A DNA stretch of 64,000 nucleotides from Pseudomonas sp. RIT409. GTDB taxonomy: Bacteria; Pseudomonadota; Gammaproteobacteria; Pseudomonadales; Pseudomonadaceae. Of the stretch, positions 39,864 to 49,410 are shown piece after piece (within the stretch, counting starts at the first letter, position 1; every line of letters begins with the position of its first letter). The notes beneath the pieces are model-generated. The model did not search any database. It saw only the letters and a list, made by a program, of their open reading frames with translations, and had not been told where the DNA came from. Both the position numbers and the translations under genes were made by a program. The DNA is taken from assembly GCF_003052515.2 (NCBI RefSeq), contig NZ_QARE02000005.1:62001-126000 (forward strand), in the 5' to 3' direction.

Positions 39864-41219
39864 ATGAAGAAGGTAAAAGGCAAATCGCTTAACCAGTTCC
39901 AGTTAATCGGTGGCTTGTCGGTCCTGAGCGCGTTGTCGCTGTCGGGAACGGCTTCCGCGATGGAACCGTTCAAAGCGAGTGAACACTTGACCGGCGACTG
40001 GGGCGGACTGCGCCAGGAGCTTTACGACAAGGGCTACGATTTCCCGATCGAGTACGTAGGCGAGGCGGGCTCGAACCTGGCCGGCGGCTATAACCACGAC
40101 ACGACGGGCCGCTACAGCGACCAGTTCGCGTTTGGCGTGCAAATGGATCTGCAGAAAATCCTCGGTTGGCATGACGCGGAATTCAAACTGGCGATCACCG
40201 AGCGTAGCGGTAACAACATCTCCAACGACCGTATAGGCGATCCTCGCGCTGGCACCCTCAGTTCCTCGCAAGAAGTCTGGGGCCGCGGGCAGACTTGGCG
40301 TCTGACGCAGATGTGGGTCAAGCAGAAGTATTTTGACGGTGCGCTGGACATCAAACTCGGTCGCTTCGGCGAAGGCGAGGATTTCAACAGCTTCCCATGC
40401 GACTTCCAGAACCTGTCGTTCTGCGGCTCGCAAGTGGGCAACTACGTGAACACCTGGTACAACTGGCCGGTCAGCCAGTGGGCCCTGCGCGTGAAATACA
40501 ACATCACGCCGGAAGTCTTCGCCCAGATTGGCGTTTACGAGCAGAACCCTTCCTACCTGGAAACCGGCAACGGCTTCAAGCTCAGCGGCAGCGGCGCGAA
40601 AGGCACCGTGGTCCCAGTGGAACTGGTGTGGTCGCCGAGCGTGAACTCCCTGCCAGGCGAGTACCGCGTCGGTTACTACCTCAGTTCGCCGAGCGCCGAT
40701 GACGTCACTGAAAACGTCAATGGCCAGAACCAGCGTATCTTTGGCGGCGACTTCAAGTCTCACAAGGACAAGCACGGCTGGTGGATCGTGGCGCAACAAC
40801 AGTTGACCACCCACAACGGCGACACCTCTCGCGGGTTGAGCATCTTCGCCAACGCTACCGTGCATGACAAAGCCACCAACTTCGTCGACAACTATCAGCA
40901 GATCGGCTTTGTGTACAAAGGTCCGTTCGATGCACGTCCGAAAGATGACATTGGTATTGGTATCGCGCGCATTCACGTGAACGACGATGTACGTGACGCT
41001 CAGCGTGAGCTCAATGCCTTCAACGGCGTGAACGATTACGACAACCCTCTGTTCCAGCCTGTGCAGACCAGCGAATACAACTCGGAAATTTACTACGGCT
41101 TCCACGTCACCGACTGGCTGACCGTGCGTCCGAACCTGCAATACGTGAAGAGTCCAGGCGGCGTGACCGAAGCGGATAACGCACTGGTTGCGGGCCTCAA
41201 GATTCAATCCAAGTTCTGA
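39864..41219 (+). CDS. oprB: Carbohydrate-selective porin OprB
   Basis: This 451-residue protein has a signal peptide ending at TASA|MEPFKASEHLTGDWGGLRQELYDKGYDF, the classic OprB N-terminus. The rest is a beta-barrel with alternating aromatic strands ending in ...NALVAGLKIQSKF (C-terminal Phe for BAM recognition). It admits glucose and related sugars to the periplasm. It is downstream of gtsABCD and followed by a strong terminator. Confidence 0.95.
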   Translation: MKKVKGKSLNQFQLIGGLSVLSALSLSGTASAMEPFKASEHLTGDWGGLRQELYDKGYDFPIEYVGEAGSNLAGGYNHDTTGRYSDQFAFGVQMDLQKILGWHDAEFKLAITERSGNNISNDRIGDPRAGTLSSSQEVWGRGQTWRLTQMWVKQKYFDGALDIKLGRFGEGEDFNSFPCDFQNLSFCGSQVGNYVNTWYNWPVSQWALRVKYNITPEVFAQIGVYEQNPSYLETGNGFKLSGSGAKGTVVPVELVWSPSVNSLPGEYRVGYYLSSPSADDVTENVNGQNQRIFGGDFKSHKDKHGWWIVAQQQLTTHNGDTSRGLSIFANATVHDKATNFVDNYQQIGFVYKGPFDARPKDDIGIGIARIHVNDDVRDAQRELNAFNGVNDYDNPLFQPVQTSEYNSEIYYGFHVTDWLTVRPNLQYVKSPGGVTEADNALVAGLKIQSKF

Positions 41220-41301
41220 CCGCTCGAACCGCCGCGCGGGTCGCTCCCCCGCGTGGCGCACTTGATGTGCTTCACAAACGATCCAGGGTCGTGTGTGCTT
41301 T

Positions 41302-41328
41302 GCGGGCAGCCAGGCTGCCCGCTTTTTT
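41302..41328 (+). terminator. Intrinsic terminator of oprB
   Basis: An 8-bp G+C stem (GCGGGCAG with CTGCCCGC) around a 5-base loop is followed by seven T residues. Confidence 0.9.
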
Positions 41329-41375
41329 TCGTGTAACGGCTCCGCTTTCAGGAGCGTTTTTTATGGGGTCGAGCA

Positions 41376-42251
41376 ATGTCCAGCACCGATCCAACAGTGC
41401 CCCAACACCCTTTTCAGCGCTTTTTTACGTCCGCACGCCCTCAGCCGACGTTTCAATGGGAGCGTCACCAACAGCGTGACGTGCTCATCATTACGCACCC
41501 CCAGTGTCAGGCGGTGTTCAGTCGGCAGGGCGCTCAGCTCCTGCACTTTCAGCCTGCCGGACAGAAGCCCTGGCTTTGGTGCGCTTCGCGATGGCCCCAT
41601 GTAGGAGCCATACGAGGCGGTGTGCCGGTCTGTTGGCCGTGGGTGGGGCGGCATCCCGAGGAAGGCGGCTGGCCAGCGAATGGCTGGGGGCGGTTGCTGA
41701 ACTGGAAGCTGATCGACAGTCGGGAGCACGACGAAGGCGTCTCCTTGCATTGGCGCTTGTGCTTATGGGATTGGCAGGCGGACCTCTACGCCCAGCTAGG
41801 GGCTGTCATGGGGCTGCGGCTCGAAACGCAGCATCAGGACAGCGAACCATGCCAGTTCGGTCACGCCTTGCATGCTTACTGGCGAGTCAGCGACGTCGCC
41901 GATGTTGCGTTGGAGGGGCTGGACGGTGCGCAAGGCTACGACGGAATCAATCGTGCCGTTTGCGCCCAGAGCGGCGGGTTGCGGCTGTCGGGCGGCTGTC
42001 AACGTCGCTTCGATCATGCTGGAGCGCTTGAGCTCCAGGACGATAACTGGCAGCGGCGGTTGAGCATCGATACCCATGACAGCGTCAACACTGCTGTCTG
42101 GCACCCGGGCAGCCGGCCACTGTTGGGGGTGACAGGGCACGAGGCGGCGGAGTTCGTGCGGGTGGAGGCCGCTTCAGGCGTCGGCGACTGCCTGCACCTT
42201 GCGCCGGGGCAGCGTGCCAGGTTGAGCCTGCAGGCAAGTCTGGTCGGGTAG
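41376..42251 (+). CDS. D-hexose-6-phosphate mutarotase
   Basis: This 291-residue protein of the aldose-1-epimerase/YeaD type has RQGAQLLHFQPAGQKPWLWCAS, RGGVPVCWPWVGRHPEEGGWPANGWGRLLNW and a late TAVWHPGS stretch near the conserved His/Glu. It interconverts alpha and beta glucose-6-phosphate, supplying the beta form used by Zwf. It lies between oprB and hexR within the glucose cluster and shares its orientation with oprB, but past the terminator. Confidence 0.9.
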   Translation: MSSTDPTVPQHPFQRFFTSARPQPTFQWERHQQRDVLIITHPQCQAVFSRQGAQLLHFQPAGQKPWLWCASRWPHVGAIRGGVPVCWPWVGRHPEEGGWPANGWGRLLNWKLIDSREHDEGVSLHWRLCLWDWQADLYAQLGAVMGLRLETQHQDSEPCQFGHALHAYWRVSDVADVALEGLDGAQGYDGINRAVCAQSGGLRLSGGCQRRFDHAGALELQDDNWQRRLSIDTHDSVNTAVWHPGSRPLLGVTGHEAAEFVRVEAASGVGDCLHLAPGQRARLSLQASLVG

Positions 42252-42302
42252 GTTGAGTGTTCGATGCGGCGACGCCGCGTCACGATCGCCAGGTCGCCAG
42301 GT

Positions 42303-43172
42303 TCAATCCAACCCATCATCGACCGGATAGCGGCTGGCGTTGAGGCTTTCCTTGATCTTGCGCAGATGGGGCTGGAAGTCCACGCCGCGGCGCAGCGTCA
42401 TGCCGGTCGCCAGCACATCGAGGACAGTCAACTGGATGATGCGCGACGTCATCGGCATATAGATGTCGGTGTCTTCAGGCAGTGGGATATTGAGGCTCAA
42501 CGAGCTGGCCTGGGCCAGCGGGGAATTGGCAGCGGTCAGTCCGAGGACCGATGCGCCGTTTTCCCTTGCGATGCGCGCGACCTCCACCAGCTCGCGGGTG
42601 CGGCCGGTGTAGGAAATGATCACGAACAGTTCGCCGGTATGCGCCACCGAGGCCAGCATGCGTTGCATCAACACGTCGGCGTGCGCGGTCACCGCAAGAT
42701 TGAAGCGGAAGAATTTGTGCTGGGCATCGAGCGCTACAGGCGCAGAAGCACCGAGGCCGAAGAAGTGGATCTGCCGTGCCTGGATCAGCAGGTCGACAGC
42801 CTTGCTGATCAGCGTCGGATCGAGCACCTGGCACACGCTATCCAGCGACGCGATGGCACTGGCGAAGATCTTGCGGGTATACGCTTCGGGGTTGTCATCG
42901 GCTTCGACTGCCCGGCTGACGTAGGCTGCGCCGCTGGCCAGGCTTTGGGCCAGTTGCAGTTTCAGTTCGGGATAGCCGCTGACGTCGAATGACCGACAGA
43001 AGCGATTGACGGTCGGTTCGCTGACCTTGGCGGCCTGCGCGAGCGCGGCGATGCTGAAGCGCGTGGCCTGTTGGGGATTGCTCAGAATCACCTCGGCGAC
43101 TTTGCGCTCGGCCTTGTTCAGTTCATCAAGGCGGCTCTGGATCTGCTCCAGAAGATTGCGTACGCGTTCCAT
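42303..43172 (-). CDS. hexR: Transcriptional repressor HexR (RpiR family)
   Basis: This 289-residue protein has an N-terminal helix-turn-helix (1–77, [39 protein letters not shown]) and a C-terminal SIS sugar-isomerase-like domain (about 125–260, [44 protein letters not shown]) that binds KDPG. HexR represses zwf, edd and gap and is released by KDPG. Its divergent position next to zwf and the matching operators in the window fit this role. Confidence 0.96.
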   Translation of the reverse strand: MERVRNLLEQIQSRLDELNKAERKVAEVILSNPQQATRFSIAALAQAAKVSEPTVNRFCRSFDVSGYPELKLQLAQSLASGAAYVSRAVEADDNPEAYTRKIFASAIASLDSVCQVLDPTLISKAVDLLIQARQIHFFGLGASAPVALDAQHKFFRFNLAVTAHADVLMQRMLASVAHTGELFVIISYTGRTRELVEVARIARENGASVLGLTAANSPLAQASSLSLNIPLPEDTDIYMPMTSRIIQLTVLDVLATGMTLRRGVDFQPHLRKIKESLNASRYPVDDGLD

Positions 43173-43321
43173 TCAACGTCCTTCTCGTAAAGCTGTAACA
43201 GGCTGATCGGTGAGCCATTGTGCAAAAGGTACTCACTGGGCCTTTAGCCTGTAGCAAAGGTGGCCTATCGTACTGGGGGCCTGTAGCGATCACCACTCTT
43301 AAGTGCTTTTTGGGCAAATGT

Positions 43322-43337
43322 TGTGGTTATTACTACA
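43322..43337. promoter_or_regulatory. Possible HexR operator between hexR and zwf
   Basis: TGTGGTTATTACTACA is an imperfect 16-bp palindrome (12 of 16 positions symmetric) with a preceding T giving TTGT and an ending ACA. It is a weaker match to TTGT-N7/8-ACAA than the two gapA–edd sites. It is 66 bases upstream of the zwf ATG. Confidence 0.45.
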
Positions 43338-43402
43338 TATGGCCTTGAGTAACGCCTTTAAAAAAGGTATTTGTAGCTTAACTTGATAAAAGAACCAACA
43401 TT

Positions 43403-44872
43403 ATGCTCTCGATTACGGTTGAACCGTGCACGTTTGCCTTGTTTGGCGCCTTGGGCGACCTGGCGGTGCGCAAGCTGTTCCCTGCGTTGTACCAGCTGGA
43501 CCGTGCTGGACTGCTGCACGCCGAGACGCGAATTCTCGCGTTGGCCCGAGAAGCGGGTACGCCTGAGGAGCATCTGGCGTATATCGATAAAAGCCTGCGT
43601 CGTTTCGTACCCGAGGCGCAGCTTGAGCGTGAACATGTGGAGCGTTTCCAGGCGCGCCTGAGTTACCTGCACGTGGATTTTTTGAAAGGCGAAGACTACG
43701 CCGCGCTGGCCGAGAAGGTTGGCGACGCGCAAACCATGATCGCCTACTTCGCCACGCCTGCTTCGGTCTACGGGGCCATCTGCGAAAACCTGGCGTTGGT
43801 TGGCTTGACTGACCGTACACGAGCCGTGCTGGAAAAGCCGATTGGTCACGACCTGGCTTCTTCTCAGCGGGTCAACGACGCCGTGGCCAGATTCCTCCCG
43901 GAAAACCGCGTTTACCGCATCGATCACTACCTGGGCAAGGACACGGTTCAAAACCTCATCGCACTGCGATTCGCCAACAGCCTCTTCGAAACCCAGTGGA
44001 ACCAGAATTACATTTCCCACGTTGAGATTACCGTGGCGGAAAAGGTCGGCATCGAGGGCCGCTGGGGGTACTTCGATCAGGCCGGTCAGTTGCGCGACAT
44101 GATTCAGAACCACTTGCTGCAACTGCTGTGTCTGATCGCGATGGATCCCCCCAGCGACCTGTCCGCCGACAGCATTCGTGACGAGAAGGTCAAGGTGCTC
44201 AAAGCATTGGCGCCGTTCACTCCGGAGCGGCTTGCGACGCAAGTGGTACGCGGCCAGTACATCGCCGGTTACAGCGAAGGGAAGCCAGTGCCAGGTTATC
44301 TTGAGGAGGAGAACTCCAACACGGCGAGCGATACCGAGACCTTCGTTGCCATTCGTGCCGATATTCGCAACTGGCGCTGGGCCGGGGTGCCTTTCTACCT
44401 GCGCACCGGCAAGCGCATGCCGCAAAAGCTGTCGCAGATCGTGATCCACTTCAAAGAACCTCCGCACTATATTTTTGCGCCTGAGCAACGGATGCAGATC
44501 AGCAACCGACTGATCATCCGCCTGCAGCCCGACGAAGGTATCTCGCTGCAAGTGATGACCAAGGATCAGGGGCTGGACAAAGGCATGCAACTTCGCAGCA
44601 ATCCGCTGCAACTGAGCTTCTCTGACGCCTACCGCAGCGCCCGGATTCCGGACGCCTACGAGCGGTTGTTGTTAGAGGTCATGCGCGGCAATCAAAACCT
44701 GTTTGTCCGCAAAGATGAGATTGAGTATGCGTGGCAATGGTGCGACCAGCTGATTGCTGGCTGGAAAAAGGCGGGCGATGCGCCCAAGCCTTACGCGGCA
44801 GGCTCTTGGGGGCCGATGAGTTCCATTGCGCTCATTACTCGTGACGGGAGATCCTGGTATGGCGATATGTGA
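43403..44872 (+). CDS. zwf: Glucose-6-phosphate 1-dehydrogenase
   Basis: This 489-residue protein has an N-terminal Rossmann region ([22 protein letters not shown], with GALGDLA in place of the common GASGDLA) and the active-site motif [13 protein letters not shown] containing the catalytic His and Lys. It oxidises glucose-6-phosphate to 6-phosphogluconolactone with NADP (or NAD). It overlaps pgl by 14 bases and heads the zwf-pgl-eda operon. Confidence 0.97.
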   Translation: MLSITVEPCTFALFGALGDLAVRKLFPALYQLDRAGLLHAETRILALAREAGTPEEHLAYIDKSLRRFVPEAQLEREHVERFQARLSYLHVDFLKGEDYAALAEKVGDAQTMIAYFATPASVYGAICENLALVGLTDRTRAVLEKPIGHDLASSQRVNDAVARFLPENRVYRIDHYLGKDTVQNLIALRFANSLFETQWNQNYISHVEITVAEKVGIEGRWGYFDQAGQLRDMIQNHLLQLLCLIAMDPPSDLSADSIRDEKVKVLKALAPFTPERLATQVVRGQYIAGYSEGKPVPGYLEEENSNTASDTETFVAIRADIRNWRWAGVPFYLRTGKRMPQKLSQIVIHFKEPPHYIFAPEQRMQISNRLIIRLQPDEGISLQVMTKDQGLDKGMQLRSNPLQLSFSDAYRSARIPDAYERLLLEVMRGNQNLFVRKDEIEYAWQWCDQLIAGWKKAGDAPKPYAAGSWGPMSSIALITRDGRSWYGDM

Positions 44873-45578
44873 ACTTGATTTGCCGGCTGGTCTGAAGGCC
44901 AACGAATTCGACAGCCCCGAACAACTGGCCAGTGCGTTGGCCGACCACGTGGCCGAACGCCTGAGCGCGGCCATTTCCGACAACCCGCATGGCGTCGCGA
45001 CACTGGTGGTATCGGGTGGCAAAAGCCCGGTCGCTTTTTTCCAGGCGCTGGCGCAAAAGCCGATCCAGTGGTCGAAGGTCGTCATCAGTCTGGCCGACGA
45101 ACGCTGGGTGCCCACCGAACATGCCGACAGCAACGCTGGCCTGCTCAAGCGTTTCTTGCTCCAGGGGCCAGCCGCCGAGGCCGGATTTTTTGGCCTCTAT
45201 CGTCCGACCACGACGCTGGATGAAGCCGCTGCCGCTGCGGATGAAGCCCTGAAAGAATTGCCGAAAATCGACGTGCTGGTGCTCGGCATGGGGGACGACG
45301 GTCACACGGCATCATTGTTCCCGAACAGCCCGAATCTGGCTCAGGCCCTGGACTTGGGGAGCGAACGTCGTTGTCTGCCCATGCTGGCGCCGAGCATTCC
45401 TCATCAGCGTCTGACCATGACGCGGTCCCTGTTGGCGTCGGCGACGACTCCGATTCTGTCCATTTCCGGACAGGCAAAACTGGAAACACTGCGTGCCGCG
45501 CTGGCCGGCGGCGACGTTGCCGAAATGCCTGTACGCGCATTCCTTAACTCGTCTCTAGAGATTTACTGGTGCCCATAA
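44859..45578 (+). CDS. pgl: 6-phosphogluconolactonase
   Basis: I start at the ATG giving [23 protein letters not shown], with GGGAG eight bases upstream, giving 239 residues. Family features are [32 protein letters not shown] and [19 protein letters not shown], all present in NagB-like lactonases. It hydrolyses 6-phosphogluconolactone. Its 3' end lies just before eda. Confidence 0.96.
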   Translation: MAICELDLPAGLKANEFDSPEQLASALADHVAERLSAAISDNPHGVATLVVSGGKSPVAFFQALAQKPIQWSKVVISLADERWVPTEHADSNAGLLKRFLLQGPAAEAGFFGLYRPTTTLDEAAAAADEALKELPKIDVLVLGMGDDGHTASLFPNSPNLAQALDLGSERRCLPMLAPSIPHQRLTMTRSLLASATTPILSISGQAKLETLRAALAGGDVAEMPVRAFLNSSLEIYWCP

Positions 45579-45610
45579 GCGAAGGATCAGCCGCCATGGA
45601 GAAAAACCCT

Positions 45611-46270
45611 ATGACACAACCGTTGAACAGCATGGCGAGCAAAGTTGCCCAAATCGACGAACTCTGCGCGAAAGCGAAGATTTTGCCGGTCATCACCATC
45701 GCGCGTGAGCAGGACGTGCTGCCGCTGGCCGACGCACTGGCGGCGGGCGGTTTGACCGCGCTGGAAATCACCCTGCGCTCCGAATTCGGCCTCAAGGCGA
45801 TTCGCATCCTGCGCGATGCCCGTCCAGAGCTGTGCGTGGGGGCGGGGACAGTGCTGGATCGACACATGTTGAAAGCTTCCGAGGATGCGGGTTCGCAGTT
45901 CATCGTCACGCCCGGCAGCACACAGGATCTGCTGGAGGCGGGTGCGCAAAGCGAATTGCCGCTCCTGCCTGGTATCGCCAGCGCCTCGGAGATCATGATC
46001 GGTTACGCGCTGGGCTATCGCCGCTTCAAGCTGTTTCCTGCGGAAATCAGCGGGGGCGTCGGTGCAATCAAGGCGCTGGGTGGCCCGTTCCCGGAAGTGC
46101 GTTTTTGCCCCACCGGCGGCGTCAGTGCCGCCAATCTGAAAAGCTACATGGCGCTGCCGAATGTGATGTGCGTGGGGGGTACCTGGATGATCGATAACGC
46201 CTGGGTGAAGAACGGTGACTGGGGGCGCATCACCGACGCGACCGCTGAAGCTGTCGCCTTGTTCGGCTGA
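45611..46270 (+). CDS. eda: KDPG aldolase (2-keto-3-deoxy-6-phosphogluconate aldolase)
   Basis: I choose the ATG giving MTQPLNSMASKVAQIDELC, which has GGAG nine bases upstream; an ATG five codons earlier is possible. It gives 219 residues of a class I TIM-barrel aldolase with catalytic Glu in LPVITIAREQ, Schiff-base Lys in RRFKLFPAEISGG and phosphate-binding FCPTGGVS. It splits KDPG to pyruvate and glyceraldehyde-3-phosphate, the latter going to GapA. It is last in the zwf operon, followed by a strong terminator. Confidence 0.96.
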   Translation: MTQPLNSMASKVAQIDELCAKAKILPVITIAREQDVLPLADALAAGGLTALEITLRSEFGLKAIRILRDARPELCVGAGTVLDRHMLKASEDAGSQFIVTPGSTQDLLEAGAQSELPLLPGIASASEIMIGYALGYRRFKLFPAEISGGVGAIKALGGPFPEVRFCPTGGVSAANLKSYMALPNVMCVGGTWMIDNAWVKNGDWGRITDATAEAVALFG

Positions 46271-46381
46271 ATCAGTACCCCGTTCGCTGGATTGACCTTC
46301 GACAGCTTCCGTTCAAGCAGAAGCTGTTTCAATGACCCCTCGATGGGCGTTACGCAAGAAGTCGTTGTTGCATGGCTATTT

Positions 46382-46418
46382 AACGGTGTTCCCTTGGTCA
46401 GGAGCGCCGTTTTTTTTG
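46382..46418 (+). terminator. Intrinsic terminator of zwf-pgl-eda
   Basis: An 11-bp stem (AACGGTGTTCC with GGAGCGCCGTT, two G·U pairs) is followed by a run of eight T. Confidence 0.85.
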
Positions 46419-46562
46419 CATCGTTCTCGAAAGATTCAAGCGCGATAGATATGTACCGCACCCGGTACCGAGCGCTCCCGTATCTTCAGCACTCCTTGTA
46501 GTTGTGTTTCCATGAAGCTCTTTGGCGGCACCGTATTCGTATGCGGTCGCCGCCTTTTTTGT
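46419..46562 (+). ncRNA. Candidate small RNA bounded by terminators
   Basis: The eda terminator ends at about 46418 and a second plus-strand terminator ends at about 46562, although no gene lies between them. A terminator with nothing obvious to terminate suggests a short transcript of up to about 140 nt starting in this gap. I see only a weak AT-rich -10-like word (GATAGATAT) and cannot fix the 5' end. Confidence 0.3.
46521..46562 (+). terminator. Second plus-strand terminator after eda
   Basis: GGCGGCACCG pairs with CGGTCGCCGCC (one bulged base) and is followed by six T. It is oriented for the plus strand, not for the convergent DUF3820 gene. Confidence 0.75.
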
Positions 46563-46593
46563 GCTGGGTCTGTGGTCAGGCTCGGGTTCAGGT

Positions 46594-46857
46594 TCAGGAA
46601 AAGCGGATCGGCGTTTTCAGAGGACGTTCTCTCAGCGCTTCGCGAGGGCGGCTGCGCAACGGGTCCAGAAGGGCAGACAGGCCGTTGTGGTCGATTTCAT
46701 GCATCAACGCGAGCAGGCGACCCAAATCGCCTGCAGGGAACCCCTGACGTGCGAACCAATTCAGGTAATCGCCTGGCAAATCTGCCAAGAGGCGACCTTT
46801 ATATTTGCCAAAGGGCATTTCCAGACTGACAAGTTGCTTCAGCTTCTCAGCATCCAT
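46594..46857 (-). CDS. DUF3820 family protein
   Basis: Starting at MDAEKLKQLVSLEMPFGKYKGRLLADLP gives 87 residues. The signature MPFGKYKG…LADLPGDYLNWFARQGFPAGDLGRLLALMHEIDHNGL is that of the DUF3820 (exodeoxyribonuclease X C-terminal-like) domain. It is a small soluble protein with no known role. It is convergent with the eda operon. Confidence 0.85.
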   Translation of the reverse strand: MDAEKLKQLVSLEMPFGKYKGRLLADLPGDYLNWFARQGFPAGDLGRLLALMHEIDHNGLSALLDPLRSRPREALRERPLKTPIRFS

Positions 46858-47007
46858 GACCGCTCCGTCTGTCGCATTAAGTGAACCTCGACGATACGTG
46901 CATTCTGCATGTATGCCAATGAGAACATCATGCAGAACGCGATAATCCAATAATTAAACTCGTTTGTAAGTCTATGATAATAAAAGGATTATTGTTTTCT
47001 CTCTGAA

Positions 47008-47023
47008 TGGCACGGGCAATGCA
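47008..47023 (+). promoter_or_regulatory. Sigma-54-type promoter of the DUF2383 gene
   Basis: TGGCACG-GGCA-ATGCA matches TGGCACG-N4-TTGCA at every consensus position but one, with correct GG/GC spacing. It is 65 bases upstream of the ATG at 47089. Confidence 0.65.
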
Positions 47024-47088
47024 ACAAGACTTTCATCGAACGTAGATACATCAACTCTTCGATTAACTGCCATAGAGGAACTGCAAAA

Positions 47089-47559
47089 ATGACAGACATC
47101 AACAAAGAAGCCATTTCGATTCTCAATGATTTGATCGAGACCAGTAAGGACGGCGAAAAAGGCTTTCATACTGCCGCCGAAGACCTGAAGAATCCGGAAA
47201 TCAAAGCATATTTCCTGTCTCGCTCGTCCGAATGCGCTTCGGCGGTTCGTGAACTCCAGGCAGAGGTTCGCGCACTGGGTGGTGATCCAGACAATTCGTC
47301 GAGCGCCACCGGGACCATTCACCGCCTGTGGGTGGAGCTGAAAGCGGCTGTCACTGGCAAAAGCGACGAAGCAGTGCTCAATGAAGTCGAGCGCGGCGAA
47401 GACCACGCCTTGAAAGCCTACAAAGAGGCACGCCAGAAGGCGGGGGAGAAAGCACTGCCTACTAACGTAGTGACCCTGATCGAGCGTCAACTCGTAGGCG
47501 TGCAAGCCAATCACGATAAAGTGAAAGCGCTGCGCGACGCCGTACGTAAAGCGAGCTAA
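47089..47559 (+). CDS. PA2169-family four-helix-bundle protein (DUF2383)
   Basis: This 156-residue, wholly helical, charged protein starts MTDINKEAISILNDLIETSKDGEKGFHTAAEDLKNPEIKAYFL. The repeated pattern of Glu/His at helix positions (SECASAVRELQAEV, EVERGEDHALKAYKEA, LIERQLVGVQANHDKVKAL) fits the ferritin-like DUF2383 group. In P. aeruginosa the homologue is a stress- or stationary-phase-induced protein, as I recall. Function is unknown. It has its own probable sigma-54 promoter and a terminator. Confidence 0.85.
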   Translation: MTDINKEAISILNDLIETSKDGEKGFHTAAEDLKNPEIKAYFLSRSSECASAVRELQAEVRALGGDPDNSSSATGTIHRLWVELKAAVTGKSDEAVLNEVERGEDHALKAYKEARQKAGEKALPTNVVTLIERQLVGVQANHDKVKALRDAVRKAS

Positions 47560-47575
47560 TCGCTTTAGCGTCCAT

Positions 47576-47604
47576 AAAAAACGCCAGCCCGCCTGGCGTT
47601 TTTT
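47576..47604. terminator. Bidirectional terminator
   Basis: AAAAAACGCCAG (47576–47587) pairs with CTGGCGTTTTTT (47593–47604). It ends both the DUF2383 transcript and the convergent diguanylate cyclase, whose stop overlaps its edge. Confidence 0.88.
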
Positions 47605-49127
47605 TATGGCTGGATCGTTTCGGGCTCGATCGCTGGTTGAGTTTCAACGCGGTTGCGTCCTCTTCGTTTGGCGCGATAGAGCGCGTCGTCTGCTTCAGTA
47701 AACAGCTGCGCTTCTTTTTTACTCGAATCCGGTATGCGCGAAGCCACCCCGATGCTGACGGTGACGGCGTGCTGGTCGCCGGCATAAGGCGGCAACACGG
47801 CGATGGCTGCCCTGATCGTCTCAGCCAATGCGTGCGCCCCCTTGAGGTCAGTCTCTGGGAGCACCGCGATGAATTCCTCTCCGCCGTACCGAGCGGCAAG
47901 GTCCCCCGGACGACGGATGTTGGCCGACAGCGCTTGGGCCACGTTGCGCAAGGCGATATCCCCTCCATGATGACCATGGCGGTCGTTAAATGCCTTGAAG
48001 TGGTCCACATCGATCATGAGCAATGACAGCGGCTTACCCGTCCTGGCGCTGCGTGCCCATTCCTGGCGGAGCACACGATCAAGATGGCGACGGTTGGCCA
48101 GGCCTGTCAGGCCATCTGTCGCTGCCAGTTCGGCAAGTTCCCGTTCCGCCTTTTGTCGTAACTGCAACTGTTTGCCGAGCAGGTAAGACAGCCAGAGAAT
48201 TCCCAGGCATAGCAGGCCAGTGGCTCCCGCAACCAACAGCGTGTTGCGCTTCCAGACGGCGTACACCTCAGATTGTGACTGGGCGACGACCACGATCAAC
48301 GGCAGATCGCCCACTCGTGAGAAGGTATAGAGCCGATGCTCGCCATCCAACTCCGATCGAGCAGCGAAGCTGCCGTTGACCTCTCTGAGAATGCGCCGAA
48401 AATTCGTTCGTTCGCTCAAATCCTGGCCGATGAACGTTCGCTCGGTTTGCTCCGGCTCCCGGGCCAGCATCACTCCCTGTGCACTGATCAGGTTGATCGT
48501 GCCATGTTGTCCCACGTCCAGCCCTCGGAACAGGCGACTGAAGTACGCCAAACGCATTGATGCGGCCACGATGCCCACGAACTTGCCATTGGATGAAGGA
48601 ATACGGCGGCTGAAACTGATGCACCAGTCCTTGAACCCCCAGCGAGATTTGAAGGGCCCGGTGACCAGCAAACCAAGGGACGGATTGCTTCTGTGCAGGA
48701 TGAAACTGGGTCGGTCAGCGAAATTGTCGTGGCGGGGAATGACCGAAATGGAATCGGCAACGATGGTGCCGGTTTCATCCAGGACCACCAAGTCGCCCTT
48801 GTAAGGCGCGGCAGTCGAGCGATCAAAGACTATTTGTTGGCGCAACTGCGGTGAAACCGACATCACCTCGGGCTGCTGCCATGTTGCAATCATTCCCTCC
48901 AGCGAGGTGTCATACAAGTCGGCATTACGCTGCACGTCCGCATCGATGAGTTGCACCACGTTGTGCGCCGCGCGAACAGCACTGTCGGTTGCGCTCGCGT
49001 ACTCTCGCGCAAGCAACGAGGTAACGATCGATAAAATCGCTACCACCGCCAGCACGCTGCCCGACATCAACATCTTTTCCGAACGGGACCAAGTCCCTTT
49101 GCGCACCAGTTCAGCGGACAGTGTCAT
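47604..49127 (-). CDS. Membrane diguanylate cyclase with Cache-type sensor
   Basis: This 507-residue protein has membrane segment 1 at about 20–42 (LMSGSVLAVVAILSIVTSLLA) and a periplasmic double-Cache-like region at about 45–290 (VQLIDADVQRNADLYDTSLEGM, LVVLDETGTIVADS). Membrane segment 2 is at about 295–315 (LLVAGATGLLCLGILWLSYLL). The GGDEF domain follows, with the active motif GGEEF at 415–419 and an RPGD inhibitory I-site at 406–409. It should make c-di-GMP and be product-inhibited. The sensed ligand is unknown. It is a single-gene unit. Confidence 0.93.
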   Translation of the reverse strand: MTLSAELVRKGTWSRSEKMLMSGSVLAVVAILSIVTSLLAREYASATDSAVRAAHNVVQLIDADVQRNADLYDTSLEGMIATWQQPEVMSVSPQLRQQIVFDRSTAAPYKGDLVVLDETGTIVADSISVIPRHDNFADRPSFILHRSNPSLGLLVTGPFKSRWGFKDWCISFSRRIPSSNGKFVGIVAASMRLAYFSRLFRGLDVGQHGTINLISAQGVMLAREPEQTERTFIGQDLSERTNFRRILREVNGSFAARSELDGEHRLYTFSRVGDLPLIVVVAQSQSEVYAVWKRNTLLVAGATGLLCLGILWLSYLLGKQLQLRQKAERELAELAATDGLTGLANRRHLDRVLRQEWARSARTGKPLSLLMIDVDHFKAFNDRHGHHGGDIALRNVAQALSANIRRPGDLAARYGGEEFIAVLPETDLKGAHALAETIRAAIAVLPPYAGDQHAVTVSIGVASRIPDSSKKEAQLFTEADDALYRAKRRGRNRVETQPAIEPETIQP

Positions 49128-49410
49128 CGATTAGCTCTTTGGGGAGGACACCTGGAATATGCTCCGCCCGAGTCTGGAGTCGAGCTGTTGCTCAGGCCTA
49201 CCAAGATCGAGCTGGGCGATGAGCGACGAGGTGTTTCAAAGCGATGAATTAAAGATCCACCACTTTGAATGATCAAGTATAGGGATCCCAATTTGGCGAA
49301 TTGATGTGCGAAGGTATGCGGTGGGACACATTCAGACGATGAAGAATCGGCAATAGTGCAGGTTTCAAAGCGTCAAGCGGGGAGGGCGAACAGCTCAAGG
49401 GCCACTGGTG

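Larger units (their letters stand above)
46271..46593. other. Intergenic region after eda
   Basis: This 323-base gap contains two successive plus-strand terminators (46382–46418 and 46521–46562). The interval between them has no credible ORF and is discussed as a possible small RNA. Confidence 0.6.

Noticed and set aside
41595..41610. GTAGGAGCC word similar to the REP core
   Set aside because: Only a few bases match, it lies inside the mutarotase coding sequence, and there is no inverted partner.
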